From positions 1 to 48,970 of the forward strand of contig JAFGXN010000146.1 of the NCBI GenBank assembly GCA_016936615.1: 48,970 nt of DNA, written 5' to 3'. The DNA is from Spirochaetales bacterium (GTDB lineage Bacteria > Spirochaetota > Spirochaetia > JAFGXN01). Within the stretch, counting starts at the first letter, position 1; the number at the start of each line of letters is the position of its first letter. A program made the translations under genes and the position numbers. Positions 8,700-16,659 of this stretch are shown in pieces. The notes beneath the pieces were generated by a model, which saw only the letters and a list, made by a program, of their open reading frames with translations, did not search any database and had not been told where the DNA came from.

Positions 8700-10055
8700 A
8701 TGAAATTTAAGATTCTAGTTGCAGATGATGAAAAAAATATCCGGGAAGGATTAGCTAGTGCTTTGGAGATGGATGGTTATGAGGTCTATACTGCTTCAAA
8801 TGGTGATGAGGCAAGTGTTTTTATAAATAATAATGATATTGATTTAGTTATAACTGATTTGAGAATGCCTAAGATGTCGGGGAATGATCTCTTGAAACAT
8901 ATTTCTTCTTCATTTCCAACAATTCCTGTTATTATTTTGACAGGTCATGGCACTATTGAGTCTGCGGTTGAGGCTATGCGGGATGGGGCTTTTGATTTTA
9001 TTACTAAGCCGGTTAATCTTGACAGGCTTAGCCTTCTTGTGAAGAGAGCTTTATCTAATCGGGAACTGGTTCTGAAGCATAGGATGCTAGAAGAAGAGGT
9101 TGAGAAGCTTGGTCGAGCTAATAAGTATTCTAAGATGATTGGAAAAAGCTCTCAAATGCGTAAAATCTTTGATGTTATACAGCAGGTTGCATCGACTAAG
9201 GCTTCAGTCTTGATAACTGGTGAGAGTGGAGTAGGTAAGGAGTTAGTTGCTGATGCCTTGCATAATCTCTCAAATCGAAAAGATTCTCCTTTTGTGAAGG
9301 TTCATTGTGCAGCCTTGACTGAGTCTCTTCTTGAGAGTGAGTTGTTTGGTCATGAGAAAGGCTCTTTTACTGGGGCTATCTCTGATAAAAAAGGTAGATT
9401 TGAGCTGGCAAATAAGGGTTCTATCTTTCTTGATGAGATTGGCGAAATAAACCAATCTGTTCAGATTAAGATTCTTCGAGTATTGCAGGAACGAGAATTT
9501 GAACGGGTCGGAGGAGAGAAGACAGTCAGTGTTGATGTTCGAGTAATTGCTGCTACAAATAAGGATTTGAAGAAGGAGATTGAGGGTGGTAATTTCAGGG
9601 AGGATCTCTTTTATCGGCTTAATGTTGTGAATATTCATGTCCCACCTTTGCGGGAAAGACGGGAGGATATCTCGCTGCTAGTTACCTCTTTTATCTCGGA
9701 GTTTTCAGATGAAAATGGCAAGAAGATTGAAGGGATTGATTCAAAGGCGATGTCTGCTCTTTATAATTATTCTTGGCCAGGTAATATCCGAGAGTTGCGC
9801 AACTGCATCGAGAGTGCTGTTGTAATGTGTCGAAGTGACTTTATTGGTATTGATGATCTTCCTCCTTCTGTTGCAGAGAGTACTGAAGGTGATTTTATTC
9901 GAATTAAGCCTGGTTCTTCAATGTCGGAAGTCGAGAGGCTTGTGATTTTGGAGACGCTCAAACGTGAGAATGGCAATAAATCTAAGACAGCTAAAATTTT
10001 AAATATGGGACGAAAGACTTTGTATCAAAAACTCAGCGAGTATGGTATAGAATAA
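8700..10055 (+). CDS. NtrC-family sigma-54-dependent response regulator
   Basis: This 451-residue activator has a receiver (phospho-acceptor Asp53 in 'VITDLRMPK'), a central AAA+ domain with Walker A 'GESGVGKE', Walker B 'GSIFLDEIGE', and 'GSFTGA' in place of the usual GAFTGA sigma-54 contact loop. The C-terminal Fis-type helix-turn-helix is 'NKSKTAKILNMGRKTLYQKL'. ATG 8700 is six bases after GAGGG and is preferred over the GTG one codon upstream. The kinase encoded just upstream is its obvious partner. I saw no clear -24/-12 promoter in this window, so its targets lie elsewhere or were missed. Confidence 0.9.
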   Translation: MKFKILVADDEKNIREGLASALEMDGYEVYTASNGDEASVFINNNDIDLVITDLRMPKMSGNDLLKHISSSFPTIPVIILTGHGTIESAVEAMRDGAFDFITKPVNLDRLSLLVKRALSNRELVLKHRMLEEEVEKLGRANKYSKMIGKSSQMRKIFDVIQQVASTKASVLITGESGVGKELVADALHNLSNRKDSPFVKVHCAALTESLLESELFGHEKGSFTGAISDKKGRFELANKGSIFLDEIGEINQSVQIKILRVLQEREFERVGGEKTVSVDVRVIAATNKDLKKEIEGGNFREDLFYRLNVVNIHVPPLRERREDISLLVTSFISEFSDENGKKIEGIDSKAMSALYNYSWPGNIRELRNCIESAVVMCRSDFIGIDDLPPSVAESTEGDFIRIKPGSSMSEVERLVILETLKRENGNKSKTAKILNMGRKTLYQKLSEYGIE

Positions 10056-10101
10056 ATTGCACGAGCAGATTAAATCTCCTATATTTAATAGAGGAGTTGT
10101 T

Positions 10102-10893
10102 ATGAGAGTGAAGACTTTTTCTATTATTACGTGGATTGCCAGCGGAATTCTGTTTGTTGCGATGATAATTGTTAATGCTTTAGCGAGCAGTTTGCGTCTA
10201 AATGGATTTTCGACTGGGGATATCTCGAAGTTTTACGATAATATCTTTGTCCCAGCTGGGTTTACTTTTTCTATATGGGGAATTATCTATTTAGCCTTAA
10301 TTTTCTATGTAAGCTACTCTTTTACAGTTGTTTTATCAAATAGAGCTGTAAGTCAAAAGAAAAATATTGTAAATGGGGTCTTGTTTTCATTGTCATCTGT
10401 TTTGAATGGAACTTGGCTGATTGCTTGGCACTATCAGAAGATAGTCTTGACAATGGTATTGATGATTCTTCTGCTCTTGACCTTAGTTTTTCTCTACATA
10501 AATTCCCAGTCTATAGAAAATTTGCGTGATAAGATCTTTTTAAATATTCCAATTAGTATTTATCTTGGTTGGGTCTGTGTTGCTACTATTGCAAATTTCT
10601 CAGCACTGTTAGTTAGTTATCAAGTTGATACATTTTTGAACTCTCAAGTAGCTTGGGTAATCTCATTCTTTGCATTAGCCTTTATCTGTGCTTGTGTTAT
10701 GTTGCTGTTTAAAAATGATACTATATTTTCTTTCGTGGTTATCTGGGCATTTCTTGGAATTTCAGTAGGGAATTATCTTAAAATCAATGAATTCGATATT
10801 GTTTCTGCCTCTCTTATTGTCTTTATCTCAGTACTTTTGGCTCTTGTTGTCGTTTCGATGTATTGGCGCAAATCTTATTATGGGAAAAGGTAA
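10102..10893 (+). CDS. TspO/MBR-related tryptophan-rich sensory protein
   Basis: This 263-residue integral membrane protein has seven predicted TM segments and little else. 'FVPAGFTFSIWGIIYLALI' in the second helix region is characteristic of the larger TspO/MBR-related branch, whose relatives bind tetrapyrroles or cholesterol-like ligands. The true start is ATG 10102, five bases after GAGGAG; the upstream in-frame TTG at 10057 lacks such a site. It lies 46 bases after the NtrC-like gene and may be the last gene of that run. The ligand is unknown. Confidence 0.7.
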   Translation: MRVKTFSIITWIASGILFVAMIIVNALASSLRLNGFSTGDISKFYDNIFVPAGFTFSIWGIIYLALIFYVSYSFTVVLSNRAVSQKKNIVNGVLFSLSSVLNGTWLIAWHYQKIVLTMVLMILLLLTLVFLYINSQSIENLRDKIFLNIPISIYLGWVCVATIANFSALLVSYQVDTFLNSQVAWVISFFALAFICACVMLLFKNDTIFSFVVIWAFLGISVGNYLKINEFDIVSASLIVFISVLLALVVVSMYWRKSYYGKR

Positions 10894-10899
10894 AGATAA

Positions 10900-10924
10900 A
10901 GGCCCCTCGATAGATGAAGGGCCT
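10900..10924. terminator. Hairpin between convergent genes, probable bidirectional terminator
   Basis: AGGCCC (10900-10905) pairs with GGGCCT (10919-10924), with further partial pairing inside. It lies seven bases after the TspO-like stop and 32 bases after the 3' end of the convergent lipoprotein gene. The flanking T-tracts are short in both directions, so termination efficiency is uncertain. Confidence 0.55.
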
Positions 10925-10955
10925 GTTAGTATTACTTTTTTCCTATAAAAAACTT

Positions 10956-12629
10956 CTAAAGATTATCAAGCGCATCTAGGTAGCTGTTAAGATTCTCAAT
11001 TACGGTTGAAACATCTCTAGTGTAGTTAAACTTATTTACAGATTCATTTATCTTCGCAAATTTATCTGGATAGTCGCGTTCTAGCAGTTTAAGTCTCTCA
11101 TAGTCTTCGATTCCATCTCGGAACTTCTCGAATCGTATTGATGTGATTGCGCCTGGGTAGACTAGGTATGTGTCTCCTGGTGGCCAGTTACCAAAGTCTG
11201 AGGTTGTAAATGGTGCTTCTGGCCAACTATTGAAGGCCCATCTAAGTATACCAGTCAGGTTGAGGTTGAAGGCGTGTATCGCAAGCCAGTGAGCCTCTGC
11301 AGGCTTGGATATAGTGAAGGTATTAGGCTTCTTTGGATTGGTACATACGTAAAATGTAGTTACAAAGCCTTTATCGTTTCTCTCTTGTTTCCACTCTTCT
11401 GGTAGTATATTAGTATGTTCTATTGAAATGCTAAAATCTTTGATATCGTTTGAGATCTTCGGGATATAATTGTAGGCAGAGCTAATACCAAGTCCAGGAG
11501 CTTCTTTGTGTAAAAAGCTTACAACCTTGTCCATAAGAGCCTCAGGTCTCTCATCCATAGCGATATTTGTATGGTCTAGCCAGCCTTTTTCTTTGAGATG
11601 AGCTTCAAAGCTGTTTAAAAATGGTCGCCAAAGATTTTCAAAATCTGTAGTTCCTGGCTTTGTCTTTAATGTAACATTCTTATTCTTAGCTTCATCAAAG
11701 AACATAAATGTCTCATGCCAAGGAATCATTGTATAACAATTTATCATACCTGTAAGACCAGCACTTTTCGCCATTGTTACCCATATGTCAAAGTGTGTGT
11801 AGTCAAACTCGAAGCTACCATCTCTCTTCTTTGTCCATTTTATCATAGAGTGAAAAGGGTCATAGGTCTGGCCGCCCCAAGGCTTGTCGATGATGCTGGC
11901 TGTAATTTGCTTCTGTCCAGCATCTGCTAGAATTTCTAAATATGGTCGTAGTAATTCGATGTGTTTGTCGCTCCATGGTTCTACATCGAAGTATCTAGCA
12001 ACAGCATATGGGTTCTGCCATAGGTCAAGAGTAAATCCCCATTTGTCTGGAGATGGTAGAGTGTAATCTTTTACCTCAAGTTCAAGCTCGATCTCTTTTG
12101 TTAGAGTTTGGCTATCAAATTCTGCGGTTGCAGAGAATTTAAGCTTGTAGCTTCTAGCAGCTGTGTTAGCAGGAAGTTTAATTTTGATCCACACTGGTGT
12201 GATTCTAGCTGCAGCTAGATCTGCTGTCTCCTTAGGAAAAAGTGGATCTGCATACATGTTCGAGTATGCTTTTGTATAATCTGCGACTAGTATCTGCATG
12301 CTTTGTTTATCGATCTTTGAGCCACTGCTTATATCTGAGATTGATAACTTTACATTTTCAAGATCATAAGATGAGAATATTGCAGTTGTGAAAGAGATTG
12401 TTTCGCCTTTCCATGCTGTCTTGTAGTTTTTCTCTGTTTTGTGTTCGAAGGGGGAGGCGTATCTGTCAAAGTTATGAGTAGAGTCGTAGATGTATGCCTC
12501 TAATCCGAAGTTAGAGTTTGCCCAAGCCTCGCTGTGGGCCTGTTGTAGCGCTAGTGAGTCGTCTTCTTTTGTCTGACAGCTGAAAAAAATAAAGCATGTT
12601 AGACAGATTGAGATGAGTTTTTTTATCAT
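10956..12629 (-). CDS. DUF4091/GH123-like lipoprotein, putative amino-sugar hydrolase
   Basis: This 557-residue protein has a lipoprotein signal (MIKKLISICLTCFIFFSC, lipid-modified Cys18 before QTKEDD). An N-terminal beta domain (about 40-190) is followed by an alpha/beta barrel. The barrel's 'FDLDLWQNPY'-like segment ('GFTLDLWQNPYAVARYF') and C-terminal 'FEKFRDGIEDYERL' mark DUF4091. 'AMDERPE' holds an Asp359-Glu360 pair resembling the catalytic pair of GH123 beta-N-acetylgalactosaminidases. It is probably surface-exposed or periplasmic. The substrate is inferred only from family similarity. It stands alone, with AGGAG upstream of its ATG. Confidence 0.75.
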   Translation of the reverse strand: MIKKLISICLTCFIFFSCQTKEDDSLALQQAHSEAWANSNFGLEAYIYDSTHNFDRYASPFEHKTEKNYKTAWKGETISFTTAIFSSYDLENVKLSISDISSGSKIDKQSMQILVADYTKAYSNMYADPLFPKETADLAAARITPVWIKIKLPANTAARSYKLKFSATAEFDSQTLTKEIELELEVKDYTLPSPDKWGFTLDLWQNPYAVARYFDVEPWSDKHIELLRPYLEILADAGQKQITASIIDKPWGGQTYDPFHSMIKWTKKRDGSFEFDYTHFDIWVTMAKSAGLTGMINCYTMIPWHETFMFFDEAKNKNVTLKTKPGTTDFENLWRPFLNSFEAHLKEKGWLDHTNIAMDERPEALMDKVVSFLHKEAPGLGISSAYNYIPKISNDIKDFSISIEHTNILPEEWKQERNDKGFVTTFYVCTNPKKPNTFTISKPAEAHWLAIHAFNLNLTGILRWAFNSWPEAPFTTSDFGNWPPGDTYLVYPGAITSIRFEKFRDGIEDYERLKLLERDYPDKFAKINESVNKFNYTRDVSTVIENLNSYLDALDNL

Positions 12630-12720
12630 AGTCTTCTCCTATTGTATGATATTGATTATAAAATGAATATCTGATTAAAAAGATTAAAATAAGATTATAA
12701 GAGGATTAGCTTTTTTTTAT

Positions 12721-12757
12721 AAAAAAAGGCTGTTCAAGATTATCTCAAACAGCCTTT
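12721..12757 (-). terminator. Rho-independent terminator of the asd-lysC operon
   Basis: Read on the minus strand, AAAGGCTGTT (12757-12748) pairs with AACAGCCTTT (12734-12725) and is followed by a run of T residues. It lies 16 bases beyond the aspartate kinase stop. Confidence 0.9.
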
Positions 12758-12772
12758 TGTCTATTCTAAATT

Positions 12773-14110
12773 CTAGTTAAAGAAAAGTTTGTGTAAATCA
12801 ATGATAGTTTGTTGTGAGTTTGCCTCGTTCACAACAATTCCAAGATTGGTCTCAGAAGAGCCCATACTGATCATATTTATCTCTGTCTTACCAGCTGCCT
12901 TGAAGACATCTGAGATGAAATTAGGATCTTTCCATAGTTCTTGTCCTACCATGCTGATTATTGATTTGTCTTTTTCGATTTTGACAACACCAATATTGCT
13001 AAGTTCAGATTTGATCTCGTCGAGATTCTCTTCAGAGTCAATTGTCATTGATACTGATACTTCACTTGTAGCGATTAAGTCTACTGATGTCTTGTATTTC
13101 TCGAAAACAGAGAAAATTTTGCTTAGAAAGCCATAAGCATTCAGCATTCTTGACGATGTTATATTGACAAGGATTATTCCTTTTTTCTTTGTGATTGCTT
13201 TTAGCCCCTTTTCAGGTACTTCTGAGCAAATCTCAGTATATGCACTCTCTGGTGCAAGAGAATTAAGTACTGTTATCGGTATCTGCTTCTCGATTACTGG
13301 CTGCATTGTCGATGGGTGAACAACCTTTGCACCGAAGAAGGCTAGCTCTGCTGCCTCTTGGTAGGTCATCTTGTCGATTGTTCGTGCCTCTGCTATAATT
13401 CGAGGGTCTGTTGTCATGATTCCACTTACGTCTGTCCATATCTCAACAACCTTCGCATCAAGTGCAGCACCAATTATTGCTGCTGTGTAGTCTGATCCAC
13501 CTCGCCCAAGGGTTGCAGTAACGCCTTCGTCAGTCGAACCGATAAAGCCTTGTGCAATTAGTAGTTTGTTTGTCTTTGGCTTTACAATTTCTTTTATTTT
13601 AGCATTTGTCTCTGCAAAATCTACTGCTGCGCAAGTAAAGTTGTCATCAGTCTTGATGAAGTCTCGTGAGTCTAGGAACTCTGCGTCAAATCCACGCTCA
13701 AGCGCTCTGAAATAGATTAGTGTTGTAGATAAAAGCTCTCCAAAAGAGAGAATCTTATCATAGCTTCTGTCAGAACACTCTTTAAGAAGAGACATTCCAC
13801 GTACAAGCGATTCAAACTCACCACATAGCTTGTTAATCTGTTGAATTGCCGCAACAAGGTTATCGCCAGAGAGGAAAGCCTTTGCAACATCGATGTGTCT
13901 AGCAATTAGATCGTCAGTCTCTTTGTCTGCCTCTTCTTTCTTTCCAGCGCTAGCCAATTCAGAAATTCTGATTAGACCATCAGTTACCTTTGCCATAGCA
14001 GAAGAGACTAATACAGGTGCAGCATCTAATCGAGTCTTCGCAATATCTAAGACATTATCTATTTGAGTATTTCCGGCAACCGAAGTGCCACCAAATTTCA
14101 TAACTATCAT
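12773..14110 (-). CDS. lysC: Aspartate kinase
   Basis: Aspartate kinase phosphorylates L-aspartate, the first step towards lysine/diaminopimelate, threonine and methionine. The 445-residue protein has 'KFGGTS' at residues 5-10, 'TLGRGGSDYTA' in the kinase domain, and two C-terminal ACT domains (about 300-445, 'ISMVGQ' and 'INMISMGSSE') that usually bind an amino-acid inhibitor. Its ATG overlaps the asd stop by one base (TAATG), so the two are translationally coupled. The operon has a lysine riboswitch leader, so expression should fall when lysine is plentiful. Confidence 0.93.
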   Translation of the reverse strand: MIVMKFGGTSVAGNTQIDNVLDIAKTRLDAAPVLVSSAMAKVTDGLIRISELASAGKKEEADKETDDLIARHIDVAKAFLSGDNLVAAIQQINKLCGEFESLVRGMSLLKECSDRSYDKILSFGELLSTTLIYFRALERGFDAEFLDSRDFIKTDDNFTCAAVDFAETNAKIKEIVKPKTNKLLIAQGFIGSTDEGVTATLGRGGSDYTAAIIGAALDAKVVEIWTDVSGIMTTDPRIIAEARTIDKMTYQEAAELAFFGAKVVHPSTMQPVIEKQIPITVLNSLAPESAYTEICSEVPEKGLKAITKKKGIILVNITSSRMLNAYGFLSKIFSVFEKYKTSVDLIATSEVSVSMTIDSEENLDEIKSELSNIGVVKIEKDKSIISMVGQELWKDPNFISDVFKAAGKTEINMISMGSSETNLGIVVNEANSQQTIIDLHKLFFN

Positions 14111-15144
14111 TATACAAGCCCCATCTCAACAATTGCTTCTGCATTTAAAATTGCAGCTCCAGCTGCGCCTCTTACTGTGTTGTGACCCATGATAACCATC
14201 TTCACATCGTTTAGTGGGCATTTTCTGATTCGGCCAACGCAAGTTGCCATTCCGTTACCTTTCCAAACATCTCTAGCTGGCTGAGGTCTGTTCTCCTCTT
14301 CAAAGACAATTATAGGTTGTGCTGGTGCTGAAGGAAGATTCTTCTCTTGAGCAAAGCCTCGGAAATTTCTTAGTACTTCTTTAACCTCTTCAGGAGTTGC
14401 ACTTTTTTTGAATTTGATTGAAAGAGTCTCTGTATGTCCATCAAAAACAGGAACACGGTTACACTGTGCACTTACTTTGAAGTCGGCAGATATAATCTTT
14501 TCTCCATCAAAGCTTCCAAGAATCTTCTGTGCTTCAATTTCCATTTTCTCTTCTTCTCCACCGATAAAAGGAACAACATTGCCAAGAATATCCATAGATG
14601 CAACTCCAGGATAACCAGCACCGCTGATTGCCTGCATAGTTGTAACATGAAGAAAATCAATCCCAAAGGCTTTGTGAAGTGGCGCTAGAACCATAGCTAA
14701 GAACATAGTTGAACAGTTAGAATTAGTAATAATTCCACCCTTCCAAGGCTGAGTCTTAATCGCGTTAAGGTGATCATGGTTAATCTCAGGTATTGCTAAA
14801 GGAACAACAGGATTCATTCTGTGGTTACGAGCATTACTGATTATAATATGGCCTGCAGCAGCATATTTCTCTTCAATTTCACCAGCAACAGAAGCATCCA
14901 TTCCTGAAAAAAGAATCTTGCTTTCAAGTGCATCATCTGTTGATTTAACAACTAGGTTTGCGACATCTGTCGGGATAAAATTATCTTGTTTCCAGTTTGT
15001 TGCTTCATCATATCTTTTCCCAGCTGATCTAGGAGAAGCAACAACCTCAGCGACTTTGAAATAAGGGTGACCCTCTAAAAGTGTGATAAATTTTTGACCA
15101 ACTGTACCAGTAGCACCTAGTACAGCTACATTGATTGTATTCAT
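14110..15144 (-). CDS. asd: Aspartate-semialdehyde dehydrogenase
   Basis: Asd reduces aspartyl phosphate to aspartate semialdehyde using NADPH, directly after aspartate kinase. The 344-residue enzyme has the nucleotide-binding 'GATGTVGQKF' (10-19), the catalytic Cys144 in 'SNCST', and a likely catalytic His in 'DGHTETL'. The 'SPRSAGKRY' segment and overall form look like the archaeal/fungal branch of Asd, not the enterobacterial type. The ATG at 15144 has GGAGG six bases upstream. That site can pair with an upstream CCGC-containing segment of the riboswitch leader. Confidence 0.92.
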   Translation of the reverse strand: MNTINVAVLGATGTVGQKFITLLEGHPYFKVAEVVASPRSAGKRYDEATNWKQDNFIPTDVANLVVKSTDDALESKILFSGMDASVAGEIEEKYAAAGHIIISNARNHRMNPVVPLAIPEINHDHLNAIKTQPWKGGIITNSNCSTMFLAMVLAPLHKAFGIDFLHVTTMQAISGAGYPGVASMDILGNVVPFIGGEEEKMEIEAQKILGSFDGEKIISADFKVSAQCNRVPVFDGHTETLSIKFKKSATPEEVKEVLRNFRGFAQEKNLPSAPAQPIIVFEEENRPQPARDVWKGNGMATCVGRIRKCPLNDVKMVIMGHNTVRGAAGAAILNAEAIVEMGLV

Positions 15145-15151
15145 ACAATTC

Positions 15152-15191
15152 CTCCGCTATTATATTAGCAGATCTTAAAACGAAGGCGGAA
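15152..15191 (-). promoter_or_regulatory. Putative Shine-Dalgarno-sequestering helix of the lysine riboswitch
   Basis: TTCCGC (15191-15186) can form six pairs, one of them G-U, with GCGGAG (15157-15152), which contains part of the asd ribosome-binding site. This would give a ligand-dependent off state. How P1 formation is coupled to this helix is inferred, not shown. Confidence 0.45.
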
Positions 15192-15212
15192 AAACGAATT
15201 GACTTTAATGTC

Positions 15213-15381
15213 GATCAATAGCGCTCCACATCCGGTGACAGTTTCTAGGATATTTTCCTAAAAAACCAGCCTGATTACTATGTGCTATAATCAAACTTCG
15301 GCAATTACACCTTTCTCTCTGCTTCACAAAGATCACACTCTCTCCACAAAAATACTAATTGCAACCGCGCCTCTACTGATC
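15213..15381 (-). ncRNA. Lysine riboswitch (L box) controlling asd-lysC
   Basis: The minus-strand leader carries the L-box hallmarks in order. P1 is a perfect 9-bp helix, GATCAGTAG (15381-15373) with CTATTGATC (15221-15213). Inside it are 'GAGGCGCGG', 'GCCGAAG', the later 'GGCTGG', 'CTGTCACC' and 'GGAGCGC', which line up with the conserved core of known lysC/lysine riboswitches. The gene controlled is asd followed by lysC, which is the expected regulon. There is no terminator hairpin plus T-run between the aptamer and asd, so control is probably translational. Confidence 0.92.
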
Positions 15382-15397
15382 CGCTTGTTTTACTTAA

Positions 15398-15426
15398 TAT
15401 ATAGCATAAGCAAAAAATAAAGTCAA
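15398..15426 (-). promoter_or_regulatory. Promoter of the lysine-riboswitch leader
   Basis: On the minus strand, TTGACT (15426-15421), a 17-base spacer and TATATA (15403-15398) predict a start near 15391, about ten bases before P1 of the aptamer. The placement agrees with the riboswitch call. Confidence 0.65.
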
Positions 15427-15439
15427 CTATAGAGGTAGG

Positions 15440-16456
15440 TTATTTGTTTGTTGTCACTCTTTCGATTAATCTTGGCATTATCAACGCTTGTTGTGGCGTA
15501 AATTTCTCCTGTTCTGTTGATTTTTCTTGTCTTTTTTCAATTCTTTCAAAGAGAATTTTCCCAGCTTGTTCCCCAAGATCAGTAAGTGGGCTTTGAATTG
15601 AGGTTATTGGTGTCGGCCAAATCTCGCAGAACTCTTTGTTGTCGTAGCCAACAATCTTGATATCTTTAGGGCATTTTAATCTTGTTTCGCTGATAGCATT
15701 AAGTGCTCCAGCTGCAATTAAATCATTAGCACAGAATAAGGCATCGAATTTTTTCTTTGATGATATGAATTGCTTAGTTGCATTGTATCCTGTGTTGTAG
15801 TCCATCTCTCCGTGAAATATCAGATCATCATTGATGTTTTTGTTATTTGATACCAATTCATCAATGTAGCCTCGTTTTCGGTCATTGCTTGAAGGTCTAT
15901 CTTCTGGTCCAGCTATCATTGCAAAATTATTACACCCCTTCTCAATTAGATGTAGTGCAGCAATCCTTCCACCTTCGTAGTTGTTAGGGATTACGCTATC
16001 GCTATTCTCAGATCCAGGGCAGTTTGCAAAGATAAAGGGAATTTCAATCTTTGACATCAATGATAAATTCTTGTCAGATGTGAAACTTGATACATAAATT
16101 ATCCCTTCGATTCTTTTTCGATACAGAAAATTCATTGCTTTCTCAAAGTTTCCACCGAATTGTTTGATGCTTAACAGCAGAATGTGGTATTGCTTTGCAT
16201 ATGAGACAGATTCAATGCCACCTAGAATTTCTGCAAATAGAAAATCTGACTCTTCGTCGGTGAGAATTCCAATAGTGTGAGTATTTTTCATATTCAAAGA
16301 TCGAGCATTTTCATTTGGAATATATCCTAGTTTTTTTATTGCTTCTTGAACTCTGATCTTAGCTGATTCGCTAGTCGGTCTATTTCCGTTTACAACCTGA
16401 CTAACTGTTGTTGGTGAAACATTTGCTTCTCTTGCTACGTCTTTAATCGTTATCAT
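15440..16456 (-). CDS. LacI/GalR-family transcriptional repressor
   Basis: This 338-residue regulator has the LacI DNA-binding head (residues 2-50: 'TIKDVAREANVSPTTVSQVV', hinge 'GYIPNENARSL') and a periplasmic-binding-protein-like effector domain (about 60-335). It is divergent from a secreted GH2 enzyme with a palindromic LacI-type operator in its promoter, so it very probably represses that gene until a sugar released by the enzyme, or one like it, is present. GAGGG precedes the ATG. A plausible TTTAAA-17-TAATAT promoter lies upstream. Autoregulation is possible, but no second operator was seen. Confidence 0.88.
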   Translation of the reverse strand: MITIKDVAREANVSPTTVSQVVNGNRPTSESAKIRVQEAIKKLGYIPNENARSLNMKNTHTIGILTDEESDFLFAEILGGIESVSYAKQYHILLLSIKQFGGNFEKAMNFLYRKRIEGIIYVSSFTSDKNLSLMSKIEIPFIFANCPGSENSDSVIPNNYEGGRIAALHLIEKGCNNFAMIAGPEDRPSSNDRKRGYIDELVSNNKNINDDLIFHGEMDYNTGYNATKQFISSKKKFDALFCANDLIAAGALNAISETRLKCPKDIKIVGYDNKEFCEIWPTPITSIQSPLTDLGEQAGKILFERIEKRQEKSTEQEKFTPQQALIMPRLIERVTTNK

Positions 16457-16597
16457 ATTCCCTCATTTGTATTATCCCCAAAGATATATTACACTATTTT
16501 TGCTATTTTTTAAAGTATTACGTTTCACATATTGTTAATTATTTTTTCATAATTTATAATTTAAGATAATTTTAATATCTGTAAGTAGTTATTAATG

Positions 16598-16626
16598 TTG
16601 ACAGGTGCAAAGAGTGATAGTAGAAT
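16598..16626 (+). promoter_or_regulatory. Sigma-70 promoter of the GH2 gene
   Basis: TTGACA (16598-16603), a 17-base spacer and TAGAAT (16621-16626) form one of the best consensus promoters in the window. The predicted start falls at about 16633, right at the edge of the palindromic operator. Confidence 0.75.
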
Positions 16627-16633
16627 TATGGCA

Positions 16634-16647
16634 ACAAAACGTTTTGT
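16634..16647. promoter_or_regulatory. LacI-family operator palindrome
   Basis: ACAAAACGTTTTGT is a perfect 14-base palindrome with the central CG typical of LacI/GalR operators. It lies seven bases after the -10 element, at the predicted transcription start and just before the ribosome-binding site. A repressor bound here would block initiation or early elongation. The divergent LacI-type gene next door is the obvious binder. Confidence 0.8.
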
Positions 16648-16659
16648 AAGGGGTATGTT

